11,171 nt of DNA, from positions 123,278 to 134,448 of the forward strand of contig MU646379.1 of NCBI GenBank assembly GCA_026770585.1, given 5' to 3'. A model generated the notes under the pieces. That model was not told the origin of the DNA. It searched no databases and saw only the letters and a program-made list of their open reading frames with translations. This DNA comes from Baffinella frigidus (lineage: Eukaryota > Cryptophyceae > Cryptomonadales > Baffinellaceae). This document shows, piece after piece, positions 1 through 8,400 of this stretch (its first letter is position 1; every line of letters begins with the position of its first letter). Made by a program: the position numbers and the translations under genes.

Positions 1-130
1 GGGGTAGATGGAAATGGGTGAGGGGTGAGCGTTGGGGGGTTAGGGGTTCAGAGATAGGGGTTTGGGGTTCGGGGTTTGAGGTGTGCGGTCTGGGTGTGGG
101 GGTTGAGTTTTTGGCTGGCACTGATCCCAG
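1..130. repeat. Degenerate G-rich telomere-like tract
   Basis: The first 115 or so bases consist of irregular units such as GGGGTTAGGGGTTC, GGGGTTTGGGG and TTCGGGGTTTGAGG. They resemble decayed TTTAGGG-type repeats without a constant period. No coding frame is supported. Whether this is true interstitial telomeric sequence or simple low-complexity DNA cannot be decided by eye. Confidence 0.4.
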
Positions 131-180
131 CCGCATGCGATACACAATGTTCCACTTCGGAGAGCGTAGCGCTATTCCGG

Positions 181-402
181 TAGAGCGTTTGCGGTAATTG
201 TTGTCCATTTTGGACGTACGGTTTTCCGGTTTCCCGGGTTTGAAAAGGGACTTATAGGACGTGACAAGGATTTTAGATAGTACCAAGAGGCGCAATGCTG
301 GTACTATTTAAAATCCTTGTCACGTCCTAAAAGTCCATTTCATAACGGGGAAACGGGGAAACCGTACGTCCAAAATGGACAACAATTACCGCAAACGCTC
401 TA
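181..402. mobile_element. MITE-like foldback element 1 (about 105-bp arms, TA ends)
   Basis: The left arm (181-285) and right arm (299-402) are reverse complements with a few mismatches and indels, around a 13-bp loop. The termini read TA-GAGCGTTTGCGG and CCGCAAACGCTC-TA, so the element is flanked by TA on both sides, as expected for Tc1/mariner-type target duplication. It has no coding capacity, so it would be non-autonomous. The superfamily is inferred from the TA flanks only. Confidence 0.75.
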
Positions 403-442
403 GGACGCAGCTGTTTCCGACTTGACGAATCGCTGACTTTCA

Positions 443-602
443 TAGGCTAACGGCCTGAAAATGGGGTAGTTAGGCATAAGGCATTGCCTAGGACCTCCTA
501 CCGTAGGCTGAGGGATCCTAGGACCAAAAAGTCTCGGCCTATGGTAGGAGGTCCTAGGCAATCCCGTAGGCCTAACTTCCCCATTTTCAGGCCGTTACCC
601 TA
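443..602. mobile_element. MITE-like foldback element 2 (about 70-bp arms, TA ends)
   Basis: Arms 443-513 and 532-602 pair as an imperfect inverted repeat, sharing TAACGGCCTGAAAATGGGG and TTGCCTAGGACCTCCTACC. The outer bases are TA on both sides. It lies 40 bp after the previous TA-flanked element and is unrelated to it in sequence. No ORF is present. Confidence 0.75.
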
Positions 603-633
603 TTAACTTCACTCGGATCCACAACATTTCGCC

Positions 634-726
634 TAAGTCAACTCCCCCTGAAAGCCTGCGCCTTAAGTCAAATGGTGGGCATGGTGCCCACGTCCATCTA
701 AACGAAAACAGGGGAAAGTTGACTTA
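634..726. mobile_element. Short TA-flanked inverted-repeat element 3
   Basis: The terminal repeats are TAAGTCAACT..CCCCTG at 634-650 and CAGGGGAAAGTTGACTTA at 709-726. An internal hairpin (GTGGGCA, 3-base loop, TGCCCAC; 675-691) sits in the middle. At 93 bp it could be a solo short MITE or a deletion derivative. Confidence 0.6.
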
Positions 727-1290
727 TGTGAGCTGATTGGCTTAGCTAAAATCTTGTGGGTCGGAGTGAACTTCGCGACTTGAAAACAGGTGTAAGGCTG
801 GATTACGCGTGGGCAAAATTACCGAATTCACATTTCAAATGTGGTTCAGTAGACCTCGAATGTGGTTCAGTAGACCTTTGGCGCTCGAATTGTAATGCGA
901 AAAGCTTACGTTAACGGAAACCTTAAGGGGTCGGTTAACGTGGGCTTACTGGAGCCGTTGATGGTCAACCGGGCTCTAAAACAATTTTAAAGGCGATTTC
1001 AGGACTTTTAAAGCCCAAGAATGTTTTCATTATAAATTTTGTACCAAAGTTACTACTCCGTTATCGTAAGATTTTTGCATGAATTGTGTAAACGTCAATG
1101 AAACGTCGCGGTTTAAAATGAATTGTGTTGATGGACGGAAACGCGATTGAAAACTTAATACACTCAACATTTGCAATTGAAAACTTAATACACTCAACAT
1201 TCGAAATGATTCCCGTGCACCTTCAAAAGAGCCACCGTCGAAAATTAAGGCACAGGCGTTGATGTTTCGAAATAACCTAAAGTCACCGAA
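727..1290. repeat. Gene-free stretch with two tandem duplications
   Basis: No supported coding region. AATGTGGTTCAGTAGACCT occurs twice with a 20-21 base spacing (about 839-877). A 26-base segment beginning ATTGAAAACTTAATAC occurs at 1146-1171 and exactly again at 1176-1201, period 30. The rest is AT-richer than the flanks. Nothing else recognisable. Confidence 0.6.
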
Positions 1291-1405
1291 TCACCGAGGT
1301 TTTAGTGCGAACCCGTCAACTTTTGGACTGAAAACGACCCGTCCACCCGCGTCACGCAGAGCTAGAAGGCCAAGTCCTACCGGAACCACTCTAGCCAATA
1401 GCTCT

Positions 1406-2109
1406 GCCCAAGTCGATCTGGCCTCGCGAGCCTGGGCTGAGTGTTCTTCGCTCCAACGTTGACGGATCCGCACCACAACGTCAACTTGGGAAACGTCAAG
1501 AGTCAAGCCGGGTGAGGCAGAAGGAGAGGAAGATACCTGCAGGTCAGCGACCGCGGACCCGACCTTGACGGGCGAGCTGCTGGCCGCCGCGGCGTTACTG
1601 GCGTTGCGCTGCATCATGATGAGCATCGCGTTGCTCTCCTGCCGGGCCTGGGTGGAAGGGGGGGGCAGTTCACTGAGTCCAGGCCAGGGGTGAATGGATT
1701 TGGTCGCGATGGTGGGTAGCGCCTGCGTCAAGAGAGCAACGGGACACCCGTCGAAACCACCTGCAGTGGTCGGGCAGGCACAACCTGCCCGAACGGAACA
1801 CTTTGAGCAGAAACGGACGAACAGAGAGCGAGCCCCGGAAACGGAGCTGACCTTCTCGTGGTTCGACGCCACCGCCTCCGCCCTCTTCAGCGCCTGCGTC
1901 AGCGAGATCACCACCCCCTGCAGCTCATCCCTCTCCCTGAGAACCCCGGAGAGGGATGCGCCCCCATCAGCGCTTCTCTCCGGAGTGTTTGGTTCTGGTC
2001 TCCCTGTGATGGTCGTGAAATCGCCCGTCGGGAGGGGCGTCGTCGTGAACCCAGTCTGCGGTGCCCCTCGTTGTGGGGTGGACCCGTTGGACCCGTACAT
2101 CCCGGACAT
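1406..2109 (-). CDS. Unrecognised gene, 5' exons, coiled-coil-like (partial)
   Basis: A minus-strand reading frame stays open from 2166 to 1291, but the middle looks intronic. Exon 1 runs from ATG at 2109 (2166 and 2100 are alternative starts) to 1852. It is rich in G, T and P and then has a heptad-like stretch (residues LRERDELQGVVISLTQALK). Intron 1 (1851-1648) begins AAG|GTCAGC and ends in a strong polypyrimidine acceptor, CCCCCTTCCACCCAG|GCC. Exon 2 is 1647-1537 (ARQESNAMLIMMQRNAS then an alanine/serine-rich run). Intron 2 (1536-1432) begins CAG|GTATCTTCC and ends CAGCCCAG|GC. Exon 3 starts at 1431 (AREARSTWAELLARV) and probably ends near 1355-1350 at GCGG|GTGGAC. Both introns are multiples of 3 without stops, so retention would also be translatable. 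I do not recognise the family; the helical stretch suggests a coiled coil. The gene must continue below 1290, where it cannot be followed. Confidence 0.45.
1432..1536 (-). mobile_element. Intron 2 of minus-strand gene, remnant of TGCCTCA-type element
   Basis: From 1520 downwards this intron reads, on the minus strand, TGCCTCACCCGGCTTGAC, then CCCAAGTTGACG, GTGCGGATCCGTCAACG and TTGGAGCG. The same blocks occur in the same order in the repeat copies at 3396-3516, 6640-6765 and 8914-9053. Only about 17 bases at the donor side (GTATCTTCCTCTCCTTC) and the acceptor end are not obviously element-derived. This suggests that the intron arose from, or was largely replaced by, the element. Confidence 0.5.
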
Positions 2110-2199
2110 TGGGCCACCCCCAGAAAGGAAAATGGACCACCCCGATTGCCCCCGAGGCTGACACAAACTATTTAACTCTCAATTTTTTTGAGGTAGCAC

Positions 2200-2240
2200 C
2201 TGAGTCACGTCCAAATAACACCTATTTGGACGTGACTCAG
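2200..2240. promoter_or_regulatory. Near-perfect palindrome with AP-1/bZIP-like core
   Basis: Two perfect 18-base arms (2200-2217 and 2223-2240) surround a 5-base loop. Each arm holds CTGAGTCACGTCC, which contains TGAGTCA, the classic AP-1/GCN4 bZIP core, overlapping CACGTC. It lies 91 bp upstream of the preferred minus-strand ATG, in the region between two divergent genes. It may be a regulatory hairpin or cruciform, or a very short foldback element; a regulatory role is inferred. Confidence 0.4.
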
Positions 2241-2264
2241 TACAAAATGCATTTTAGCGCACAC

Positions 2265-2412
2265 CAAAAATAGGTCCACAGCTAGCTGGGCTCCGAGGCG
2301 GGCCTATCGAGCCCGCGCCCTCGGTGATCAGGACCGACTCGACTTTCGCCCCCTGGACGGTCAGCGAAGAGACCGCGCGGGACAAAAGCGCGGGGTGGCT
2401 GGAGCAGAGACC
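2265..2412 (-). other. Possible upstream exon on minus strand
   Basis: After a possible acceptor CTGCAG|GG (2413) a minus-strand frame is open to about 2254 and includes SRAVSSLTVQGAKVESVL and ITEGAGSIGPP. A possible donor G|GTGTGC lies near 2263. The composition looks protein-like, but the acceptor has a poor pyrimidine tract and no start codon is linked. It could be a 5' exon of the minus-strand gene or chance in GC-rich DNA. Confidence 0.2.
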
Positions 2413-3131
2413 CTGCAGACTGTTTCCCCCCCGGGACGCGGATTGTCCGCGGTCAGGGGAAGACCAGGAGAAGGGAGAGGGGAACGGGCCGATGCGCGGG
2501 TGAGCGCCCTCCGGGCCTGATCCCAGGCGGGAGATCCGTCACCCCGCAGAACTTAGAGGTGCTTTGAGGGGAGGGGTGGGTGCGGGCTGCCTGGTTCCCC
2601 GGACCTGGCTGCCGCTCGTTTCGATCAGCAACGAGAGGGTTGGTCCGACGGTCCCCGTTGTGCAGGCGATCCCCAAAGAAGCAAACCAAAGATGGTACAT
2701 AGCGAACGGTAGGGAAAACGGGCGTGCGAGATGGCTAGGATGGTGGTGAGTCGAGCGGGCGACAGGACGTGCCTGGTTCTCAAGCACTGGGAATCCATTC
2801 AATATTTAATGCGCCACGAACAGCGACCCGCGTCCTGAGGATACAGAGAGAACCGTGGGGTGTGCACTGACAGGACGACGCTGCAGGTCGCGCGGCAGGG
2901 CGGGGTCGGTGTAATCGCAGCGGGCGTGCACGCGTTCAGCTCTGCAGCCGCAGTTAAGCGAGGCTGCTCAAGTGGCGGGAGGAGCGCTGCTGGAGAGGGG
3001 CGGGAGCTCCGTGGGGCAGAGCGGCGGGAGCGACGCTCAGCGGAAAAGGAGCGTTGCTGAACGGAGGAAACACGCGGCGGGGAGCGGAGGCTGATCGGAG
3101 AGGGAGGGCGCGCTGTCCCCCATAGGGCAAG
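2413..3131 (+). promoter_or_regulatory. GC-rich intergenic region and probable 5' leader of the C2 gene
   Basis: No convincing gene lies here; short frames are open on both strands because of high GC. The last 240 bases before the ATG at 3132 become purine-rich (GGCGGGAGGAGCG, GGAGAGGGAGGG). That, with the strong ATG context, suggests promoter and 5' UTR. No TATA box is obvious. The final 21 bases (3111-3131) are also present in the inverted copy at 8759-8779. Confidence 0.35.
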
Positions 3132-3221
3132 ATGGACAGCGCGAAGGTGACGGTGACGGTGCGGCGGGCGGAGGGGGTGCTGGCCAAGGATAAGGGGGGG
3201 ACGTCTGACCCCTTCGCCCAG
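3132..3221 (+). CDS. C2 gene exon 1
   Basis: Thirty codons, from ATG in a strong context (AAG before, G after) to CCCAG|GTGCTT, phase 0. It encodes the first strand and loop 1 of the C2 domain, with motif DKGGTSDPFAQ. An identical 90-base copy, reading frame and donor included, lies on the minus strand at 8758-8669, so this exon is the outer part of a large inverted repeat. Confidence 0.72.
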
Positions 3222-5443
3222 GTGCTTGCCCGAACCCTAGCTACCACCAATCCCCATGGCTTGAGCAAATCGATGATTTTCGATTTGGGGCTTCAAGGGG
3301 GTTGAAGTCGGAATCCGACTTCAACGGCTCCAATTCCCCTTGAAATCGGGAAATCAAAAATCGTCGATTTGCCCCAGCCGTGAGGGTTGGTGGTATACCT
3401 CACTCGGGTTGACTGTCAGACTATTCTCAAGTTGGCATGCTGACTTTAGGGTACACATTTGGGACGGGAAAGACACCGAGCTGACCAAATTGATGAGCCC
3501 AAATAGACTGAGGCAGAGCTGTAATAATTTTCGGGTGTGGGAGAGGAGACCTAGGGCCTTCCGTGGTTTGCGGTTCGGAGTCCCCCGCACGCCAGTTCGC
3601 GGGCAGGGTGTGTACCGGGACGGTTCCATACATCCGCCAACCCTCACAGGCTGAGCAAATCGACGATTTTCGATTTTCCATTGCAAGGCAAAATGGCTCG
3701 ACGGTCGCCGGTCGCCGGAATCCGGCGGCCTCCAAGGGGAATACGTGACCTCAAAATCGACGATTTGCTCAGGATGTGAGGGTTGGTGGATGGGTAGGTC
3801 CCTCAACGTTTTTTGCCAGAACGATTTTAGGCGCCCGAGTTTACCATTAGCCTGTGGAGATTTGAGCTCAAATCTCCGAGCGCGGATGACCTCAGCCTCG
3901 CAAGGACGTGACTGACTCCGCGGTGGTACACATGGGGACGAGACTAATCCCGTCCTGGTACAAATCATGGACGAGACTGTCGGCGACCACGCTGCTCTGT
4001 GAATCCTGCATCCTGATACACAGCCACCCGCCGTCCCAGTGAGGTATTTTGAATGATCGGGTCGGGCTTTTAGGAAGGCATTATCGGCCTCTAGTGATTT
4101 GGGCTGCGCCCTGCACACGCCCCCTCCTCCCTACTAACCCCGAGACCCGAATCCCGAATCCCGAAACAATGGTCGGGCTGGTTCGTACCCGGGGTTGCTG
4201 ATGTCCGGTTACCCCTGCCACACGAGGCTATTCATGCGAACAGATTCATAAGTTAATCATTGGATTATTGCCCAGGAAACACGCCAAAAGACAGCATTTG
4301 ATCACGTTTTCGTACGAACATCCGTACGGAAACGTGATCATTTCCCCACAAATTTTAAAATGTCCTTTTATTCTGTTCGCATGGATAGCCTCGTGTGGTG
4401 GTGCGAATCAAGGGTTGGCAAAACGATCAATATGCTCTCCACTTGGGACCAAGTGGTCCCAAGTGAAATACTTTTCACCTGGGAGGGCTATTGGAAAGCG
4501 TTGTAGTGAACCTCGCCTGTTGGCTGTGTCGTAGTGTTGTGTTGGAGCGATCGCGTCCGTTCTTGCACAGAAAGTGTTGTCTACACAACGGGCTACGAAG
4601 GGATTCTTGGTGACTGAGCCACCAAGTTTCGGTTAGGGTATCCGTAGGGACAACCTTACGGATTGCATACCGTACTATCCACGTATGGGGTATTCACCAA
4701 ATGTCTATGTAACGGGCTACGAAGGGATTCTTGGTGACTGTAAGGGTGTCCGTAGGAACAGCCTTGTGTCCGGATTCGTGTCGGTTATTCACGAAATGTC
4801 TTCGTAGTCCGCTGTGTGGGTGAGTGGTGCCTGGAAGCGGATCGTGCCTCTTGTTCTCGGCGCCACTCATCACCTCATCACCTCACTGCACATCCTGAAC
4901 CCATGCACATCCTGAACCACCTCATCACCTCACTGCACACCCTGAAGCCATGTCTCCTAGCGTACAAAACGTGTAAAGTGCTCATGACCTGGCGTTAGCT
5001 AGGTCGTAATTGCATCGAAATTTCTCGTACCACCCTGGATGGAACATCATGGTATTTTGAGCATTCTTAAGTCAAATCCCCTTGGAGAACACGCCACATT
5101 GTGGCGTGCCCGTGATGAATGGATCTGGTACAAAAAGGTCTAATATGTATTTTAGTGGTATAAATCATGTCAACTTTTGCGATAAAGGGTTATTCGGGAT
5201 TTGGCCGCATGTCCCCTCTAATATGTATTTTAGTGGTATAAATCATGTCAACTTTTGCGATAAAGGGTTATTCGGGATTTGGCCGCATGTCCCCTCCAGG
5301 GTGGCTACACCTTAGTCGAACTCTGGTCCGTTGTTTGGCCCGGCGGCACTTTTGGCGGCCCATCTAGAGGTTTGGACACCTCGTGCTCGGACACAGCCTC
5401 GGTGGGGGTGCATATAAGGCGACCGTGTTGGTTGTAAGAAAGG

Positions 5444-5477
<34 letters not shown>

Positions 5478-8400
5478 TCTCTCTCTCTCTCTCTCGCTCA
5501 GAGTCATGCCAGTGTAGAACTGCTGACGACGAAAAGACGATTCAACGAAGCCGAAACCATAACCCTAAAACCCATTGCAGGTGGTTCTGGGTAAACAGAA
5601 GTTCAAAACACGCGTGATCGAGAAGTCTCTGCACCCCGAGTGGTACATCCCAGCCTGTCATTTTTTCAGAGTTGAACCACCTGGGTCGAATTTTAGGGTT
5701 GGGGTTTAGGGTTTCGGGTTCGTTGAAGCGTCTCTCGTCGCCACCAGTTGCATACTGCTCAAAACATGGGTGATTGAGAAGACTCTGCATCCCGAGTGGT
5801 ATTTCCAAACACCCCAGCACCAATGTTGACAACAGAACGGCGGTAGGCAAACATGTTTCCGTGAACACATCATCATGATTCTGGTAGTACAGGCCGGCTG
5901 TGAGCTGCGGGAACCAGGCAGGTTTTGTACCGGCTAGCTATACTGGGCAGGCTCAGTACCAGAAGGATCTCCACTCAGTCAATCGGCGCGTTGCTTAGAG
6001 TTTTCCCGGTACAACTCGGCCGCTTCCAACTTGACGAATTGCTGGCTTCGAGGCTTGAAAAAAGTAGTGAAGGCTGTTGGACTTTTTTGACTGTGTGGTG
6101 GTACAAAACAGGGACGAGACGTTCACGATGCGATTCGATTCCAAAAAAAGGACGAGACTAATAGCGTGGTGGTACACACATGACGAGACTGCCCCCGTGG
6201 TGGTACGCAACAGGGACGTGACTGAATCTGCCATGGTACAAAACAGGGAGGCGACTGACTGAATGGTGGTACACGCAAGGACGAGACTAATCCTGCCCTG
6301 GTACAAAAAGGGACGAGACTGAATCAGACATGGTACGAAACAGGGATGAGACGTTCACGATGAGGTTCGATCCGAACGCCGACGATCTAAGCCTCGCAAG
6401 GACGTGACTGACTCCGCGGTGGTACACATGGGGACGAGACTCATCCCGTCCTGGTACAAACCATGGACGAGACTGACTCTCTGGTGGTACAGGAAGGGAC
6501 GCGACTGACTCTGGCATGGTAAAAACAGGGATGAGACGTTCACGATGCGGTTCGATCCGAGCGCGGACGACCTAAGCCTCGACATCGTCCTCTACGACCA
6601 CGACAAGGGCTTCATCGCTGGTACCTAACTCTCACCTCTTGCATCACTTTGGTTGGCTGACTGTTCCTAAGTTGACAGTCCGGGTGTGCAGTACAAATCC
6701 GTCTACTTTAGAGCGGGAATTAGCCCGGGGGATGCAAAATGGTGAGAACAAATAGACTGAGACAGAGGTTCGGTCCGAGCGCGGATGATCTGAGCCTTGA
6801 CGTCGTCCTCTACGACCACGACAAGGGCTTCATCGCTGGTACCTCATGTCGAAACCCAACGTTAGAAGATGACATATTTGGACGCGCCGGTGGTACAAAA
6901 TATTCAACTAATTATTTTAAATGGGTTGTTACGGATCGTGTGACGCTATATAGGTTGTAAGTTATCTACCCAGTCGCGTATAAGTAAGGGCACGATGCGG
7001 TTCGGTCCGAATGTGGATGGCCTGAGCCTCGACGTGGTGATGTTCGACCACGAAGTCATTTTTGGTACAAAACGGCTCCAAGAACGAGCAAACGGCTCCA
7101 AGAACGAGCATGGAATACCCCACCCAAGGGCCTGGAGTGGCTGGGCCTCGACGTCGTCCTCTACGACCAAGATAAGCGCTTCATCGCTGGCTCCACCCTC
7201 TTCTGCAACTCCGTGTGCCCGGTTTCGGGTTTCGGGTTTCGGGTTTCCGGGGGGGACTTCTCGCAGTCGGGGTACTTTGCATGAGGTGTTGATCCTCGGA
7301 AACCCGACACCCTAAACCTTGAGCCCTAAACCCTCCACCAGGGTCAAGCAGCGAGTTCCTGGCTCCTAAGATGTCATCGCGGATATAGGAGCCTCCCCCG
7401 TGCGACTGCTGACTGAGGGTCGCTGGTGTGTGGTGGGCACGCAATGTCGTGTGTTGGACACTGACTGGTGTGTGTTGGACACACCCTCCTCAGGGTCGAG
7501 CAGCGAGTTCCTGGGAGCAGTCTCGATCGACCTCTCTACCCTCGCCGTCGACACCCTGGTCTGCCCCCTCTGCCTCACTTGCGTTGAGGGGTTTGGAGTG
7601 TAGGGTGTGGGGTGTAGGGTTTAGCGTGTGACGTTTGAGCATTGGGGTTGAGGGTTGAGGGTTTTGGGGGTGGGGTTTTATGAGCTCGTGGTGGAGAGAG
7701 CAGGGTAGTAGAACACACCCTGGTCTGCTTCCATCTTCCTCTTCATGGGCCCGTAGCCCTTGCTGGTGTCAAACCCCAAACCGGTTTGTAAAGTGGTTGG
7801 GAATAAACCCCTAAGCCCAACTCCCGGCAGGTTTCGGACTGGCACAACCTGGTCTGGGTCGAGACATACCAGAGGAAGTAGGAAGTTGTCACCGGCCCAC
7901 ACGAGGCTATCCATGCGAACAGATTCCCAAGTCAATTATTGGATTGGTGCCCAGGAAACACGCCAAAAGTCAGCACATTGGTCGCATACCTGCACGCTTT
8001 CCGTCACCCTGAAACGTCCATTTATTCCGTTCGCCTAGTTAGCCTCGTGTGGGGGGTTGGGGTGTGGTGTCTCACATGTTTTTTTTGTAGCTTCCCCCAC
8101 AAAACCCTAAAACGTCCATTTATTCTGTTCGCCTGGTTAGCCTCGTGTGGGCAGGACCGCTGTCGAGCCAACCAAGCACACGAATGAACGCCTGGACCAG
8201 AATGTAATCCTGTTTTTTTCATTTTACAAGGACTTTAAAAGCCTATTTCCTTCAGGATTCAGGTGGTGTTTGTTTAAACCCTTTGAAATCTTGTCCCGTC
8301 TGCGCTCGACAGGTTTCGGACTGGCATGAGAATAGTAATAATAAAAAAATTATTACAGCTCTGCCTCAGTCTATTTGGGCTCATCAATTTGGTCAGCTCG

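Larger units (their letters stand above)
3111..3531 (+). repeat. Left arm of large inverted repeat (exon 1 plus repeat elements)
   Basis: This 421-bp block is the reverse complement of 8346-8779 with a few substitutions and small indels. The right arm has about 13 extra bases near 8425-8450. The match starts at CGCTGTCCCCCATAGGG and ends at GCAGAGCTGTAATAATTTT. It contains C2 exon 1, one CCACCAACC-type element and one TGCCTCA-type element. Both nested elements are shared by the two arms, so they inserted before the duplication. Confidence 0.9.
6097..6528 (+). repeat. Degenerate 30-38 bp minisatellite with splice-site-like motifs
   Basis: About a dozen units follow the pattern TGGTACAAAACAGGGACGAG followed by ACTGACTCTG-like spacers. 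Each has a donor-like G|GTAC and many have an acceptor-like ACAG|GGACGAG. The last unit directly supplies the acceptor of exon 3 (AAAAACAG|GGATGAG). Two units instead run into broken exon-3 sequence (6120-6142 and 6349-6396). Confidence 0.75.

Noticed and set aside
1694-2161. 155-codon plus-strand frame opposite the minus-strand gene
   Set aside because: It is the antisense of the coiled-coil exons; the minus strand has better splice sites and protein-like composition.
3354-4118. 254-codon open frame on the minus strand
   Set aside because: It crosses two mobile elements, a palindrome and an exon/minisatellite fragment; no domain, start context or conserved composition. The openness follows from the inverted repeats.
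4299-4340. Rho-independent terminator or RNA gene hairpin
   Set aside because: The hairpin lies inside a MITE with matching terminal repeats, has no U-run, and the genome is eukaryotic.
5082-5315. Small gene with two 26-residue repeats
   Set aside because: The frame exists because a 78-bp block is duplicated; no start context, splice site or family match is visible.
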